From contig JABAAE010000012.1 of assembly GCA_014238905.1 (NCBI GenBank), positions 40,156 to 104,155 on the forward strand: a stretch of DNA of 64,000 nt, written 5' to 3'. The stretch is from Planctomycetota bacterium (GTDB lineage: Bacteria; Planctomycetota; Planctomycetia; Pirellulales; Pirellulaceae). A model generated the notes under the pieces. It saw only the letters and a program-made list of their open reading frames with translations, did no database searches and was not told the origin of the DNA. The position numbers and the translations under genes were made by a program. Shown one piece after another: positions 55,673 to 64,000 of this stretch (within the stretch, counting starts at the first letter, position 1; each line of letters begins with the position of its first letter).

Positions 55673-57157
55673 TCAAGGGCACCGCTGTTTCAGTGGTGTT
55701 GAATTATTTTCCGGACTAGCTGAAAGATTGATTTGAGATCGGGTATATTCGAGGGCTTTCTTGAGCTGCAAATCATCGAACTCCTGAACCTCTGATTGGT
55801 TTTCCTTCCGCCGTCCAATGACATCCCGGGAACGCCGATAATTCCGGTATTTCAAGTCAGATTCAGGCAGCATTTTTACTTCGTATCCACTGCTGGGCCT
55901 GACACCCCAAATGTCGTCTTCTGAGTGGTTTGACATGCGGTTGATATTCTGCCCATTGGGCCGGAAATAGGCAGCCGTTGTCAGTTTCATCAGGCTTCTG
56001 CCGTTTTCCAACTCGACCATATTTTGAACGCTACCTTTACCAAAAGTGCGTTGGCCTACGACAACGGCTCGGTCGGCGTCCTTCAGGCAAGCTGCGACGA
56101 TTTCACTGGCGCTAGCGCTGCGGCCGTTGACAAGGATGGCGATGGGGAATCCGGTCAGTGTTCCCTTCTGGGTGGCCTTCCACCGACGTGGGCTCGCATT
56201 CCTTCCCTCGGTGCGGACAATCAACCCCTTGTCAACAAAAAGATCTGAAATCGTGATGGCTTCTGAAAGTAATCCCCCTGGGTTGAATCTTAAATCCAGA
56301 ATTAATCCTTGGAGTCTGTCTTCCAGGAGTTGGTTCATAACGGCCTTGAGTTCGTCTCCGGTTTGCCGACCAAAATTGGTGATACGAATGTAGCCGATCT
56401 TTTCTGCTGGCAATGAAGGACCGCTTCTCAGGAAGTAATCCCATTGATCATTAGGCAGTCGCTGATCACCCAAAACCGTCTTCACCTGAATTAATGCCCG
56501 TGCAATTTCAAGTTTTTGATCTTTCCCATTTTCGGGATCGCGGAACGTGACCTCCAATGTCGAACCAATATCCCCCTGCATCAGTTCGATTGCCTTTGTC
56601 ACGGAAAAATTTTTGGCGTCAATCTCGCCTATTTTTACAATCCAGGTGTCTCCTCTCACGCCGGCCTGGTAGGCCGGGGAATCCAGTATCGGGGTGGTAA
56701 CTCGGAGGTAGTCTTCGTCTGGCCGTTTGACGACACGGATTCCAATGCCACCGTACTCCGATTCGATGTCGGTCTGGAATTCGGCCAGTTCCTCTTGCGG
56801 AATAAAATCTGAGTAGGGATCGAGTTCGTCCAGCATGCCTTCTATGGCAGCTTCGATTAATCGACGACGGTTTACGGGTTGGACGTAGCTTCTCTCAATT
56901 TCTGAAAGGGACTCGGCGAAGAGCTTGAGCAGTTGAAGTTCTTCCTGTTGCTTTCGCATGCGGTTTTCAAGCTCGATGATGATTTTGTCTTTTTGCTGAG
57001 TCGTTTGTGAGTCTTGTTTCGCGGAGACCGGTGGCGGAGTGGATTTCTTTTTTGCTGGCGGTTCTTGCCCGCAAAGATCACCGTGAAATAATCCCAAACT
57101 GAAGCCTGCAACAAGGCTGAAGATTCTTCTTTTATGCAAATTGGATTTGGCTATCAT
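55673..57157 (-). CDS. C-terminal processing protease (S41 family, CtpA-like)
   Basis: 494 residues. A signal peptide (RRIFSLVAGFSLGLFHGDLCG) suggests periplasmic location. A coiled-coil-like stretch (55-85) precedes the N-terminal helical part, a PDZ domain at ~130-215 (EYGGIGIRV...DSPAYQAGVRGD) and the S41 core with S349 (GRSASASE) and K374 (TFGKGS), the Ser-Lys dyad. Such proteases trim or degrade envelope proteins recognised by their C-termini. The C-terminal ~100 residues are charged. A long gap separates it from the convergent lactonase. Confidence 0.94.
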   Translation of the reverse strand: MIAKSNLHKRRIFSLVAGFSLGLFHGDLCGQEPPAKKKSTPPPVSAKQDSQTTQQKDKIIIELENRMRKQQEELQLLKLFAESLSEIERSYVQPVNRRRLIEAAIEGMLDELDPYSDFIPQEELAEFQTDIESEYGGIGIRVVKRPDEDYLRVTTPILDSPAYQAGVRGDTWIVKIGEIDAKNFSVTKAIELMQGDIGSTLEVTFRDPENGKDQKLEIARALIQVKTVLGDQRLPNDQWDYFLRSGPSLPAEKIGYIRITNFGRQTGDELKAVMNQLLEDRLQGLILDLRFNPGGLLSEAITISDLFVDKGLIVRTEGRNASPRRWKATQKGTLTGFPIAILVNGRSASASEIVAACLKDADRAVVVGQRTFGKGSVQNMVELENGRSLMKLTTAAYFRPNGQNINRMSNHSEDDIWGVRPSSGYEVKMLPESDLKYRNYRRSRDVIGRRKENQSEVQEFDDLQLKKALEYTRSQINLSASPENNSTPLKQRCP

Positions 57158-57528
57158 TCGTCAGGGGATTCCTCTTCGCCATTTTGCCAGCGAAATGAAA
57201 CAAATTAAATTGTCTGGTGTGCCGGGTTGGGTGAGATGTCTTTAGAAAGCGATTTGGCCTGGATCAAATTCGGGTTGTTGTCCAAATTGACAACAGGCGG
57301 GTTTGATACCAGCGAGGTAGGCACCTATTCTAATCTTAGCAGGAAGACCTGTTCGCCATTGCATATTGCCGTAAGATTGTGGTCTTTATCAGGCGATGGC
57401 TTGCTTTTGGTGTTGAGGGGCGGGATTGCACAAAAGTGGGGTTGGGGTTGGAATTCAACTGAGACGCTGAGTTTTGGAATAAAAAAAAGAAAACACCCCA
57501 TGGCCGTTAATTTTTTGCTGGATTGAAC

Positions 57529-58623
57529 ATGCAAGTTGCCAATCGATTTCGTTTACAAGAGCTACAGGATTTTTCAGTTTCCGTTTTTCGGCGGCTGGGA
57601 TGTAGTGAATGCAATGCGGCTTTGGGCGCCGAAGTGCTGGCTGAAAGTGACAAGCGTGGCATCGATTCTCACGGCATTGCACGGCTGCACATTTATGTGA
57701 AATGGTTAAGCCGTGGCTTCGCTCCGGCCAACCCGGCCGTTCAGGTCATTCGTGAAACCGGTTCGACGGCATTGGTGGATGGTGGTGGTGGATTGGGAAT
57801 CATGGTGGCGCCGGTCGCCAACCAGATTTGTATAAAAAAGACTCAGGAAAACGGGACCGCCTGGGTCAGTGTACGCAACTCGAATCACTTTGGAATTGCT
57901 GGATACTATACCGGTCAGGCAACGGAAAAAAATCTGATTGCGTGGGCGCTTTCCAACGCGACCTCTCAAGTGGCCCCTGCCCGGTCAAGCCAGCCGATGT
58001 TGGGAACCAACCCGTTTTCAGTCGGAATACCTGTGCCCGGTAGTTTTCCAATCATGATCGATATGGCCACTAGTGCAGTAGCCTACGGCAAGATTGAAAT
58101 CGCCCAACGGCAAAAAGAGAGAATTCCAATGGGTTGGGGATTAGACAGCAACGGCGATCACACGACTGACCCTTCTGAATTAGGCGGTGATCAACCGTAC
58201 TCAATGTTGCCGATTGGTTCAGTCCCGGATCATGGCGTACACAAAGGATACTGTCTTTCGGCTTTGACTGATATTCTCTCAGGCGTCTTGGGCGATTCTG
58301 GTTTTGGTCCTTTCGGGCCTCATTTCATGCTGCCGGAGATTTCCCCTACGCCGCTGTATGGAAAGGGGCTTGGACACCTGTTTGGTGCCTTTCAGGTTGA
58401 GGCGATTACAGACTTGGCTGAGTACAGTGACAGGATCCAAGCATGGATCTCGCTTTTCCGGGCGGCCACACCAGTTGATCCAGAATTGCCGGTGTTGATT
58501 CCCGGAGAGCCAGAACAGGCTGCGATTGCCGATCGCACGGCCAACGGCGTCCCGCTTAACCCCGAAGTCGTGTCTACTTTGCAGAAGATTTCGACTGATT
58601 TGGGGGTCGATTTTCCTGGTTAG
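57529..58623 (+). CDS. Ldh-type NAD(P)-dependent dehydrogenase (malate/L-sulfolactate family)
   Basis: 364 residues from ATG 57529 (a TTG two codons earlier is possible). The Ldh_2 family is unrelated to Rossmann-fold LDH and oxidises 2-hydroxyacids (malate, ureidoglycolate, sulfolactate, 2,3-diketogulonate) with NAD(P). Diagnostic are DSHGIARLH, the NSNHFGIAGYY segment, LGTNPFSVGIP and the C-terminal GHLFGAFQVEA. Substrate not assigned. Cytosolic. A 17-bp repeat array starts 20 bases after its stop. Confidence 0.93.
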   Translation: MQVANRFRLQELQDFSVSVFRRLGCSECNAALGAEVLAESDKRGIDSHGIARLHIYVKWLSRGFAPANPAVQVIRETGSTALVDGGGGLGIMVAPVANQICIKKTQENGTAWVSVRNSNHFGIAGYYTGQATEKNLIAWALSNATSQVAPARSSQPMLGTNPFSVGIPVPGSFPIMIDMATSAVAYGKIEIAQRQKERIPMGWGLDSNGDHTTDPSELGGDQPYSMLPIGSVPDHGVHKGYCLSALTDILSGVLGDSGFGPFGPHFMLPEISPTPLYGKGLGHLFGAFQVEAITDLAEYSDRIQAWISLFRAATPVDPELPVLIPGEPEQAAIADRTANGVPLNPEVVSTLQKISTDLGVDFPG

Positions 58624-58643
58624 CTTACTAGGATCCGCTCTTC

Positions 58644-58711
58644 AAAATACCTCGGGCGAAAAAATACCTCGGGCGAAAAAATACCTCGGGCGAAAAAATA
58701 CCTCGGGCCAA
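58644..58711. repeat. Tandem repeat, 17-bp unit, 4 copies
   Basis: Unit AAAATACCTCGGGCGAA is exact at 58644-58660, 58661-58677 and 58678-58694; the fourth (58695-58711) differs by one base (CCAA). It lies between two convergent genes and directly abuts the minus-strand terminator hairpin at 58711-58743. Confidence 0.95.
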
Positions 58712-58743
58712 AAAAATAAACGGCTCTTTGAGAAGCCGTTTAT
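58711..58743 (-). terminator. Rho-independent terminator of the aldose epimerase gene
   Basis: A perfect 10-bp stem ATAAACGGCT/AGCCGTTTAT with an 8-base loop at 58716-58743. Read on the minus strand it is followed by a run of T (the A-tract at 58709-58716). It lies 32 bases after the epimerase stop. Confidence 0.8.
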
Positions 58744-58774
58744 CGGGAAAGAAAATGATGTCCGTTCGGCAGGA

Positions 58775-59944
58775 CTATTTTCCGGCTTGCTTTTTGCCTT
58801 TCGCCGCTTTCGGTTTGGCCGCGGAAAACTGTAGCACCGTTTGGGATTTGAATTCATCACCTGGCTTTAAAACGACACTGGGAAAGTTGGGCTTGTTAAT
58901 GGAGTCCGGGTAATGCTGTGTTTCCAGACAAATCGCGCTGCGGTGAGAGTAGGTTTTTCCCTCTTTACCTGTTTGGCCCTTTAAAAAGTTGCCCGAATAG
59001 AACTGGATACCAGGCTCGGTGGTCTGGATTCTCATGGTGCGGCCTGACTTGGGATCACGCAAAGTTGCTGCCATGACCATGTTCTTTCCTTCGGGGCGAG
59101 CATTTAATACAAAATTATGGTCGTAACCAATCTCCGGTTTTTCGTCAAAGTTTTTTACGCGTTTGCCGATTCGAACCATTTTACGAAAATCGAGGTCGGT
59201 ACCTTCGACTGGGGCCAGTTCACCGGTGGGAATCAAAGTGTCATCGCTTGGAGTATACTTGTCCGCGTTGATTCTCAGCATTTGCCCCATGGCTGTCTTG
59301 CTGCCAGCTCCACCCAAATTGAAATAGGCGTGGTTGGTTAAATTTACCGGCGTTGCTTTGTCGGTGGTCGCTAGGTAGCTAATCGAAAGATTGTTCTTAT
59401 CTTTGGGAACAAAATAGTTGACTCGGACCTTTAGCTCACCGGGATAGCCTTCTTCGCCGTCGGGGCTGGTATAGGTGAAAGAGACACCCGATCCATCTTT
59501 CCTGGTGAAGGGTTTGGCTGTCCAAACTACCTTGTCAAGGCTTTTTGCCTCGCCGCCATGGAGGTGATTAGGGTCATTGTTGACCGCCAGGGTATATTCC
59601 TTTCCGTCCAACGAAAATTTACCTTCGGCAATTCGGTTACAGACGCGACCTGTCGAGCAGCCGAAGTACTGGTTGTCTTCTGATTCATATCCGGTGACAC
59701 TGTCAAAACCTAAAATACAGTCCTCCGTTTTTCCATCGGCGTCCGGAAGGTGAAGTTCAGTCAATGTTGCCCCACGGGTCATGATTTTTGCGATCAGGCC
59801 CTTGCTGCTTTTTAATGTATAGACTTCAACGGGAATGCCATCCTTGGTTTTTCCAAATGGTTCTGCGGTCGGTTTTTGAGCATTGACGTTGGTAGACAGG
59901 ACCAACATCGCGACAAACAATGTTGCGAATCTCGGAGTAGGCAT
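58775..59944 (-). CDS. Exported aldose 1-epimerase (mutarotase)
   Basis: 389 residues from ATG 59944. A signal peptide (TPRFATLFVAMLVLSTNVNA) precedes the galactose-mutarotase fold: FGCSTGRVCNRIAEGKF, DPNHLHGG, the catalytic His in NHAYFNLGG, and TTEPGIQFYSGN near the catalytic Glu. It interconverts alpha and beta anomers of hexoses; the export signal suggests it acts on sugars released outside the cytoplasm. It ends in a Lys/Ala-rich tail (AAKPKAAKGKKQAGK). Other ATGs lie upstream (59959, 60052) but lengthen the pre-signal part unnaturally. Confidence 0.93.
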   Translation of the reverse strand: MPTPRFATLFVAMLVLSTNVNAQKPTAEPFGKTKDGIPVEVYTLKSSKGLIAKIMTRGATLTELHLPDADGKTEDCILGFDSVTGYESEDNQYFGCSTGRVCNRIAEGKFSLDGKEYTLAVNNDPNHLHGGEAKSLDKVVWTAKPFTRKDGSGVSFTYTSPDGEEGYPGELKVRVNYFVPKDKNNLSISYLATTDKATPVNLTNHAYFNLGGAGSKTAMGQMLRINADKYTPSDDTLIPTGELAPVEGTDLDFRKMVRIGKRVKNFDEKPEIGYDHNFVLNARPEGKNMVMAATLRDPKSGRTMRIQTTEPGIQFYSGNFLKGQTGKEGKTYSHRSAICLETQHYPDSINKPNFPSVVLKPGDEFKSQTVLQFSAAKPKAAKGKKQAGK

Positions 59945-60599
59945 TAGAGGGAATCCCATGTGTAGAGTGATAAAGCTAGGAATAAAAAACATCGTTGCGG
60001 GAAACGATCCGGCGAATACCCAATTATCCATGGAAATAGCGGCCTTTCGCAAGTATTGAAGTACTGAATTGTCAGGTCAAACATTGAATTAAGAGAGGCT
60101 TTTTCCGCGGATTCTGCAGACCATTTCGTTGATTGTTGTCGTAAAGGTGGCTGTTTGCGGCCGGTTTGGACCCAGTTCCTTCTTAAGTCAAACTGTAGCG
60201 GTTGACTAAAAATTCGGTCTCACGAAGTCTCTGGCCGTTGTCCGGATTTCGAAAAGAATACCTATTGGTGCAGTATTCCCGAAGAAAAACGGTCCTCTGG
60301 GGAAAATGGTCGAATCGGTTTCCAAACTATTGCCAATCGGTGCCGATACAACGATGGGTGCCGATGAAACATTTAGAGCGCTTTGTCCCCAAAATCACCA
60401 AGGGGAAGGACCAGGGGCCTCTCAACCAAATGTTGGACGGAATTCACCATCAGGTCATTTGAGCCGATCTATCGAGATGCCAGAGCATCGAGAGATAGAC
60501 TGATAAAAGCTCGAATCAACAGCCGGATGACGAAATTTGTTGTGTGATATCCGTTCTAGCATTTTCCGCCGTTTTTTGAAAAACTAAAGGAATAGTTAA
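59945..60599. other. 655-bp divergent region, nothing recognised
   Basis: Lies between the divergent epimerase and DUF1571 genes. An 86-codon frame (60202-60462) has no protein-like pattern. The DUF1571 ribosome site AAAGGA is at its right end. No repeat array was seen. Confidence 0.4.
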
Positions 60600-61661
60600 A
60601 TGAGCGCAGATCTTCGCCTGAGTGACTTAATGGATTCGACATTCAAAGAGACTGCTCCAAAAGACCCCTTGCCCAACGAGTCCTCGCCTCGTCTTTCGGC
60701 GCGTTGGAAGGCTGTGATGATCGGCATCATCTCATTGGGGGCCTTGGGAGGGACCTTGGTGGCCTACTTGAGTTTGACAGATACCGGACGCCCGGTCGTA
60801 GATACTTCAGGTAAGAGCCTGAATGTGGTCATCAATGAATCTACCGACATCGATGATGCAAAGGCGGTCGTTTCTCAAAAAATGGAAGACGCTGCAGTGA
60901 TCACCAACTATTTCACCAGTCATCCTCCGACCAACGCGACACATCCACTCGATCCTGCCGTCGTTGTCGCCAAAATGGGCTTGGAAAATATTCGTGGAAA
61001 CGTCCAAGACTACACCGCTGTGATGCATAAACAGGAGCGGATCGGTAAAAAACTCCTGCCCGTTGAGGTGATGGAAATCAAGATTCGTCACAATGGCGTA
61101 TCCAGCGATTTGTCGCAATCTCCAATGAGTGTCTATGTTAAATTCCTGAAACCCAAGGCGATGGCTGGGCGGGAAGTCATTTGGCAAAAGGACCATAACA
61201 AGGATCGGCTGACGGTTCATGAATATGTCTTTGGCAGAAATATCCAGCTAAACTTGGCGCCTACCGGAATGCTGGCACGAAAGGGAAATCGTTACCCCAT
61301 GACGGAGATTGGATTGGAAACCCTGATCCTTCGCATGATCGAGAAAGGCGAAAGAGACCGGCAGCAGGGAGAGTGTGTTGTCAACATTAATAGGTCGAGC
61401 AAGATCAATGGCCGGGATTGTACCATGATCGAAATACGGCACCCTGTGGAGCGGGAGCATTTCGAATTCCACATTGCCAAGATTTTTATTGATGACCAAT
61501 TAAATGTGCCCATCAGTTATTCTGCTTACTCTTGGCCTAAAGAAGAAGGTGGAAAACCAGTCCTGCAGGAAACCTATACCTTCACCGACCTTGAGATCAA
61601 CGTGGGGTTAACCGATGAGGATTTCAATATCAAGAACCCCAGTTATGATTTTCCTCAATGA
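60600..61661 (+). CDS. DUF1571 domain protein, membrane-anchored
   Basis: 353 residues. One transmembrane helix (~37-58) after a 35-residue cytosolic head suggests a single-pass protein with the bulk outside. The C-terminal ~230 residues match DUF1571: NVQDYTAVMHKQERI, then VYVKFLKPKAMAGREVIW, and the late IDDQLNVPISYSAYSWP segment. The fold resembles LolA/LolB-like outer-membrane lipid or lipoprotein carriers, but function is unproven. ATG 60600 with AAAGGA about 8 bases upstream. Confidence 0.88.
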   Translation: MSADLRLSDLMDSTFKETAPKDPLPNESSPRLSARWKAVMIGIISLGALGGTLVAYLSLTDTGRPVVDTSGKSLNVVINESTDIDDAKAVVSQKMEDAAVITNYFTSHPPTNATHPLDPAVVVAKMGLENIRGNVQDYTAVMHKQERIGKKLLPVEVMEIKIRHNGVSSDLSQSPMSVYVKFLKPKAMAGREVIWQKDHNKDRLTVHEYVFGRNIQLNLAPTGMLARKGNRYPMTEIGLETLILRMIEKGERDRQQGECVVNINRSSKINGRDCTMIEIRHPVEREHFEFHIAKIFIDDQLNVPISYSAYSWPKEEGGKPVLQETYTFTDLEINVGLTDEDFNIKNPSYDFPQ

Positions 61662-61790
61662 TCCCGGTTTTTGATCGATGAGTTCGGCGTCCAGTCGACT
61701 CGGTTTTACGGGTTCAGCTGCGAAAGTTTTTGCCGAGCGCACGGCCGTCGGGCGGCTTGGCGGAGGCCCTTCCCGGCCGACAAATTCTGT

Positions 61791-62357
61791 TCATTTCAAC
61801 GTCGTGGGTTCCCAAAGGACGTCTTCCAGGCCAGCTTGATGATTGAGGTAACGAGCGACGACAAAAAAATAGTCGCTCAACCGATTGAAATATTGAATGG
61901 CCGTCAGGAACTCCAGGGGCTGAGCTGCCGAGTCATAAAAGGTGACAAGGCTTCTTTCTGCTTTCCGGCAAGTCGCCCGACAGACATGGGCGGCAGCGGA
62001 TTCCCGTCCACCACCGGGCAAAATAAAGTTTTGCAAAGTGGGTAGCTCCGATTGCATACGATCAATTTGAGCTTCTAGGACATCGGTACTGATGTTGGTT
62101 GCTAAGTTCGAAACCAGCGGGGAGTCCAACGGAGCCGCAATGGCACTGCCGATGTCAAATAACTGATTCTGGATTCGACGAAGTTCAGAATGTAGCTGAG
62201 GATCGGTCAGTGAAAACGAGTTTAACAGGCCAACAAATGAATTTAGTTCATCGATATCACCCAAGGTTTGGATGATCTGAGAGCACTTTGAAACTCGATC
62301 TCGACCGAACAGCCCCGTTGTACCATCGTCACCAGTGCGTGTGTATATTTTGACCAT
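61791..62357 (-). CDS. Cob(I)alamin adenosyltransferase, PduO type
   Basis: 188 residues from ATG 62357; an upstream start at 62417 is ignored. It transfers adenosyl from ATP to cob(I)alamin or cob(I)yrinic acid diamide. The family signature is nearly complete: an N-terminal YTRTGDDGTTGLFGRDRVSK (ATP site), GDIDELNSFVGL, the LPGGGRESAAAHVCRATCRKAER motif, and NRLSDYFFVVAR at the C-terminus. Cytosolic. Stands alone; it suggests the host uses adenosylcobalamin. Confidence 0.95.
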   Translation of the reverse strand: MVKIYTRTGDDGTTGLFGRDRVSKCSQIIQTLGDIDELNSFVGLLNSFSLTDPQLHSELRRIQNQLFDIGSAIAAPLDSPLVSNLATNISTDVLEAQIDRMQSELPTLQNFILPGGGRESAAAHVCRATCRKAERSLVTFYDSAAQPLEFLTAIQYFNRLSDYFFVVARYLNHQAGLEDVLWEPTTLK

Positions 62358-62599
62358 GAGTTGGATGACACCTTGATGTTTTTGTTGTTCAATTGGATGT
62401 GAATGGATTGGCCACAACTGAATCGGCTGACAATAGACCTGATTTTGACTCTTCGATTACATGCCGGCGACGGATGCAATCATTTGGATGCGGAGGCTCA
62501 GACAAAGTCGTAAAAAACAGAGCACGAGATCATGACCAATCAATTTTACAAACGATTATACTTTAAGATAAAAAACTTATCTCATAAAAAGGGATCCAC

Positions 62600-62983
62600 A
62601 TGTACCGCGAAACAGTCGTCATCGTTTTCGCTTTAAGTTGTCTTGTGACGGCAGGGTGTGGAGATAGCCACGACAAGGTGGTTGGAGATTACATTGCTGA
62701 ATTGAAAAACATGGTGAATGTGCTCGAGGGAGTTGAGACCGTCGAAGATGCCGAAAAGGCAAAAAGCAAACTTAAGACCATTGGAGAAAAAATTGAATCG
62801 ATCATAAGCCGAAAGGAAAATCTTGGGGGTCCGGGTCCGGCCTTGGAAAAAACGTTGAAAGAGAAGTACGGCAAGCAGCACGGCGAAATTGTGGTAAAGC
62901 AGCTAGATGCGATGATGGAAATTCCAATCAGAGTTCGCATGATTGTGCAGACGGTCACCAAAGACATACCGCAATTGTACTAA
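62600..62983 (+). CDS. Small lipoprotein of unknown function
   Basis: 127 residues. Signal peptide with lipobox VTAGC gives a lipidated Cys20. The mature ~107 residues are helical and Lys/Glu-rich (EDAEKAKSKLKTIGEKIESI), with a Gly-Pro turn in the middle (LGGPGPALEK). Family not recognised. The AT-rich leader has a small inverted repeat AGATAA/TTATCT just upstream of AAAGGG and the ATG. Confidence 0.75.
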   Translation: MYRETVVIVFALSCLVTAGCGDSHDKVVGDYIAELKNMVNVLEGVETVEDAEKAKSKLKTIGEKIESIISRKENLGGPGPALEKTLKEKYGKQHGEIVVKQLDAMMEIPIRVRMIVQTVTKDIPQLY

Positions 62984-63218
62984 ACACCTGAATTAATAGA
63001 TTCGCGAACAAATCAAGGGCAGAGGATGCCATCTGGTCTCAGGGGCAGGTGTTTGACGACTGTTGGTCAGGCGAATCATCTGACCTTGCCACAAGGTGCG
63101 CTCGGTATGAAAATGTCAGTTTGGGCATCGCGCTGACGTGCGGTACAGAACGCGTTGGTCGCCTATTGTATGCGGTGGATATCCCCGCAAGTGACGTTTT
63201 CAAAGTGAAGGAAAACAA

Positions 63219-63656
63219 TTGCATAACAGGCCACGTTCCTGCGGGTTCATTATTTTTTGTAAGTCTCCAGCGACTAAGTTTTTACTCCTGAAGCATGAGG
63301 ATCGATGGGATTTGCCTAAGGGGCATGTTGACCCGGGGGAATCCGATTTGCAGACCGCGTTTCGCGAGTTGGCAGAAGAAACCGGTATCGGGCAACAAGA
63401 GCTGTTGTTGGATAGGGAGTTTGTTTTCCGACATTTCTATTCTATCCGCAGTGAGTCCGCTGAGGATGGAGCCGCTGAGCCGGGATGGATGACCAAGGAG
63501 CTGGTTGTCTTTCTGGGGTACGTCGATTGTGAACGGGAAATTCAGTTGACCGAGCACAACGGTTACGAATGGTTGAGCTGGAGCCCCCCGCACAAAATTC
63601 AAAATCAGACCATCGATCCGTTGTTGCGTAGTGTTGCTGAATACCTCGCCGGATGA
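63219..63656 (+). CDS. Nudix hydrolase, bis(5'-nucleosyl)-tetraphosphatase type
   Basis: 145 residues. Start is TTG 63219 behind AAGGAA, as no ATG exists before the fold. The first strand (RSCGFIIFC) leads to WDLPKGHVDPGE and a full Nudix box (G-x5-E-x7-R-E-x-x-E-E-x-G-I). The 'LPKGHV-PGE' form and the late GYEWLSWSPP resemble asymmetric Ap4A hydrolases, which clear dinucleoside polyphosphates or decap RNA. Cytosolic. Confidence 0.88.
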   Translation: MHNRPRSCGFIIFCKSPATKFLLLKHEDRWDLPKGHVDPGESDLQTAFRELAEETGIGQQELLLDREFVFRHFYSIRSESAEDGAAEPGWMTKELVVFLGYVDCEREIQLTEHNGYEWLSWSPPHKIQNQTIDPLLRSVAEYLAG

Positions 63657-63784
63657 GATGGTCTGAGGGGATCACCAGGCCGGCTATTTGTTCAACTTGG
63701 CGTGTGTCATCCAGTTTGTTCTAGAAAACAATTTGTCCGGGTTAGCTCCTGGAAAGCCGCGTGTGCCTTTGAGCAGTAACGAGT

Positions 63785-63808
63785 TGTGGTGGTGTGGTGG
63801 TGTGGTGG
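63785..63808. repeat. 8-bp tandem repeat, 3 copies, G-rich
   Basis: TGTGGTGG is repeated three times without spacer. The GG runs could form a two-tier G-quadruplex, but this is speculative. It lies between the Nudix gene and the end of the minus-strand gene at the window edge. Confidence 0.85.
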
Positions 63809-63869
63809 ACTTGGACTGGCGATAGGCCCCGCTCATCACGGTCAACAGCCAGTAGTCACCGGCTGGAGG

Positions 63870-64000
63870 TCAGTCGAATTGGATATTGATATCGACTGTC
63901 TTGCCACCTTCCAGATCGGTTCGAAATTGAATCGGAATCCCAGTCGGATCGTTGTTGGGACTGGAGCGAAGTGAAGATGAACCATTGCCTTGAAAAGAAA
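63870..64000 (-). CDS. C-terminus of an unknown protein (partial)
   Basis: The minus strand reads 42 residues into the window before TGA at 63870-63872. The sequence (NNDPTGIPIQFRTDLEGGKT, then VDINIQFD) has the polar/hydrophobic alternation of a beta-rich protein end and is far more protein-like than the other frames. Nothing more can be said from this fragment. Confidence 0.45.
   Translation of the reverse strand, partial: SFQGNGSSSLRSSPNNDPTGIPIQFRTDLEGGKTVDINIQFD

Noticed and set aside
63049..63291. 80-codon frame upstream of the second Nudix gene
   Set aside because: Overlaps the TTG start region of the Nudix gene and shows no recognisable fold or ribosome site.

Overview
The window looks like chromosomal DNA of a planctomycete, most likely of the Pirellulaceae/Rhodopirellula type, with moderate GC. 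The evidence is the gene repertoire: a DUF1559 (H-X9-DG) prepilin-like protein, a DUF1571 protein, a four-domain S1 protein ending in a Gly-rich tail, a 2,340-residue tandem UvrA, a gingipain-like C25 peptidase and many lipoproteins. Gene order is loose, with many single genes on alternating strands, long leaders and several TTG starts. Shine-Dalgarno sites are strong in only a few places.

Layout. 1-8,300: start of a probable TolC-type lipoprotein, an AtuA-like small protein, a DUF2007/zinc-ribbon protein, a class IV aminotransferase, the tRNA methylthiotransferase MtaB overlapping ClpS, an M20 peptidase, seryl-tRNA synthetase and a zinc-ribbon Nudix hydrolase. 8,300-15,000: HEAT-repeat lipoprotein, DNA polymerase III alpha (DnaE) with a complete PHP metal site, a convergent DEDDh exonuclease, and HemQ. 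15,000-21,400: two proteins of unknown function, a serine hydrolase, the C25 peptidase, SufE and tRNA-Pro(GGG). 21,415-22,988: a decayed stretch beside the tRNA with nonsense- and frameshift-broken coding remnants. 23,000-33,500: cardiolipin synthase, an H-NOX/Ser-Thr kinase fusion, a DUF2293 protein, an HDOD protein, PyrD, ribosomal protein S1, a VOC protein and a 64-residue protein with its own terminator. 33,500-35,200: exported amidase. 35,750-45,480: a surface-polysaccharide locus, with glycosyltransferases and a DUF1559 protein on the minus strand divergent from a Wzm/Wzt ABC exporter on the plus strand. 45,800-64,000: amidohydrolase, receiver-like small protein, giant UvrA, SMP-30 lactonase, S41 protease, Ldh-type dehydrogenase, secreted aldose epimerase, DUF1571 protein, cobalamin adenosyltransferase, small lipoprotein, Ap4A-type Nudix hydrolase and the end of an unknown minus-strand gene.

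How the genes relate. Most are housekeeping: translation and tRNA modification (serS, mtaB, tRNA-Pro, S1), replication and repair (dnaE, exonuclease, uvrA), cofactors (hemQ, sufE, pduO-type transferase, pyrD). The clear functional cluster is the polysaccharide export locus.

The most interesting items are: (1) the H-NOX/kinase fusion, which keeps the heme histidine and the YxSxR motif but lacks the distal tyrosine, so it is a candidate nitric-oxide-sensing Ser/Thr kinase; (2) the unexplained duplicated C-terminal module of the giant UvrA; (3) a set of unrelated 16-17-bp tandem repeats next to gene ends; (4) the decayed element beside tRNA-Pro. All functional names come from motif reading, not database searches.
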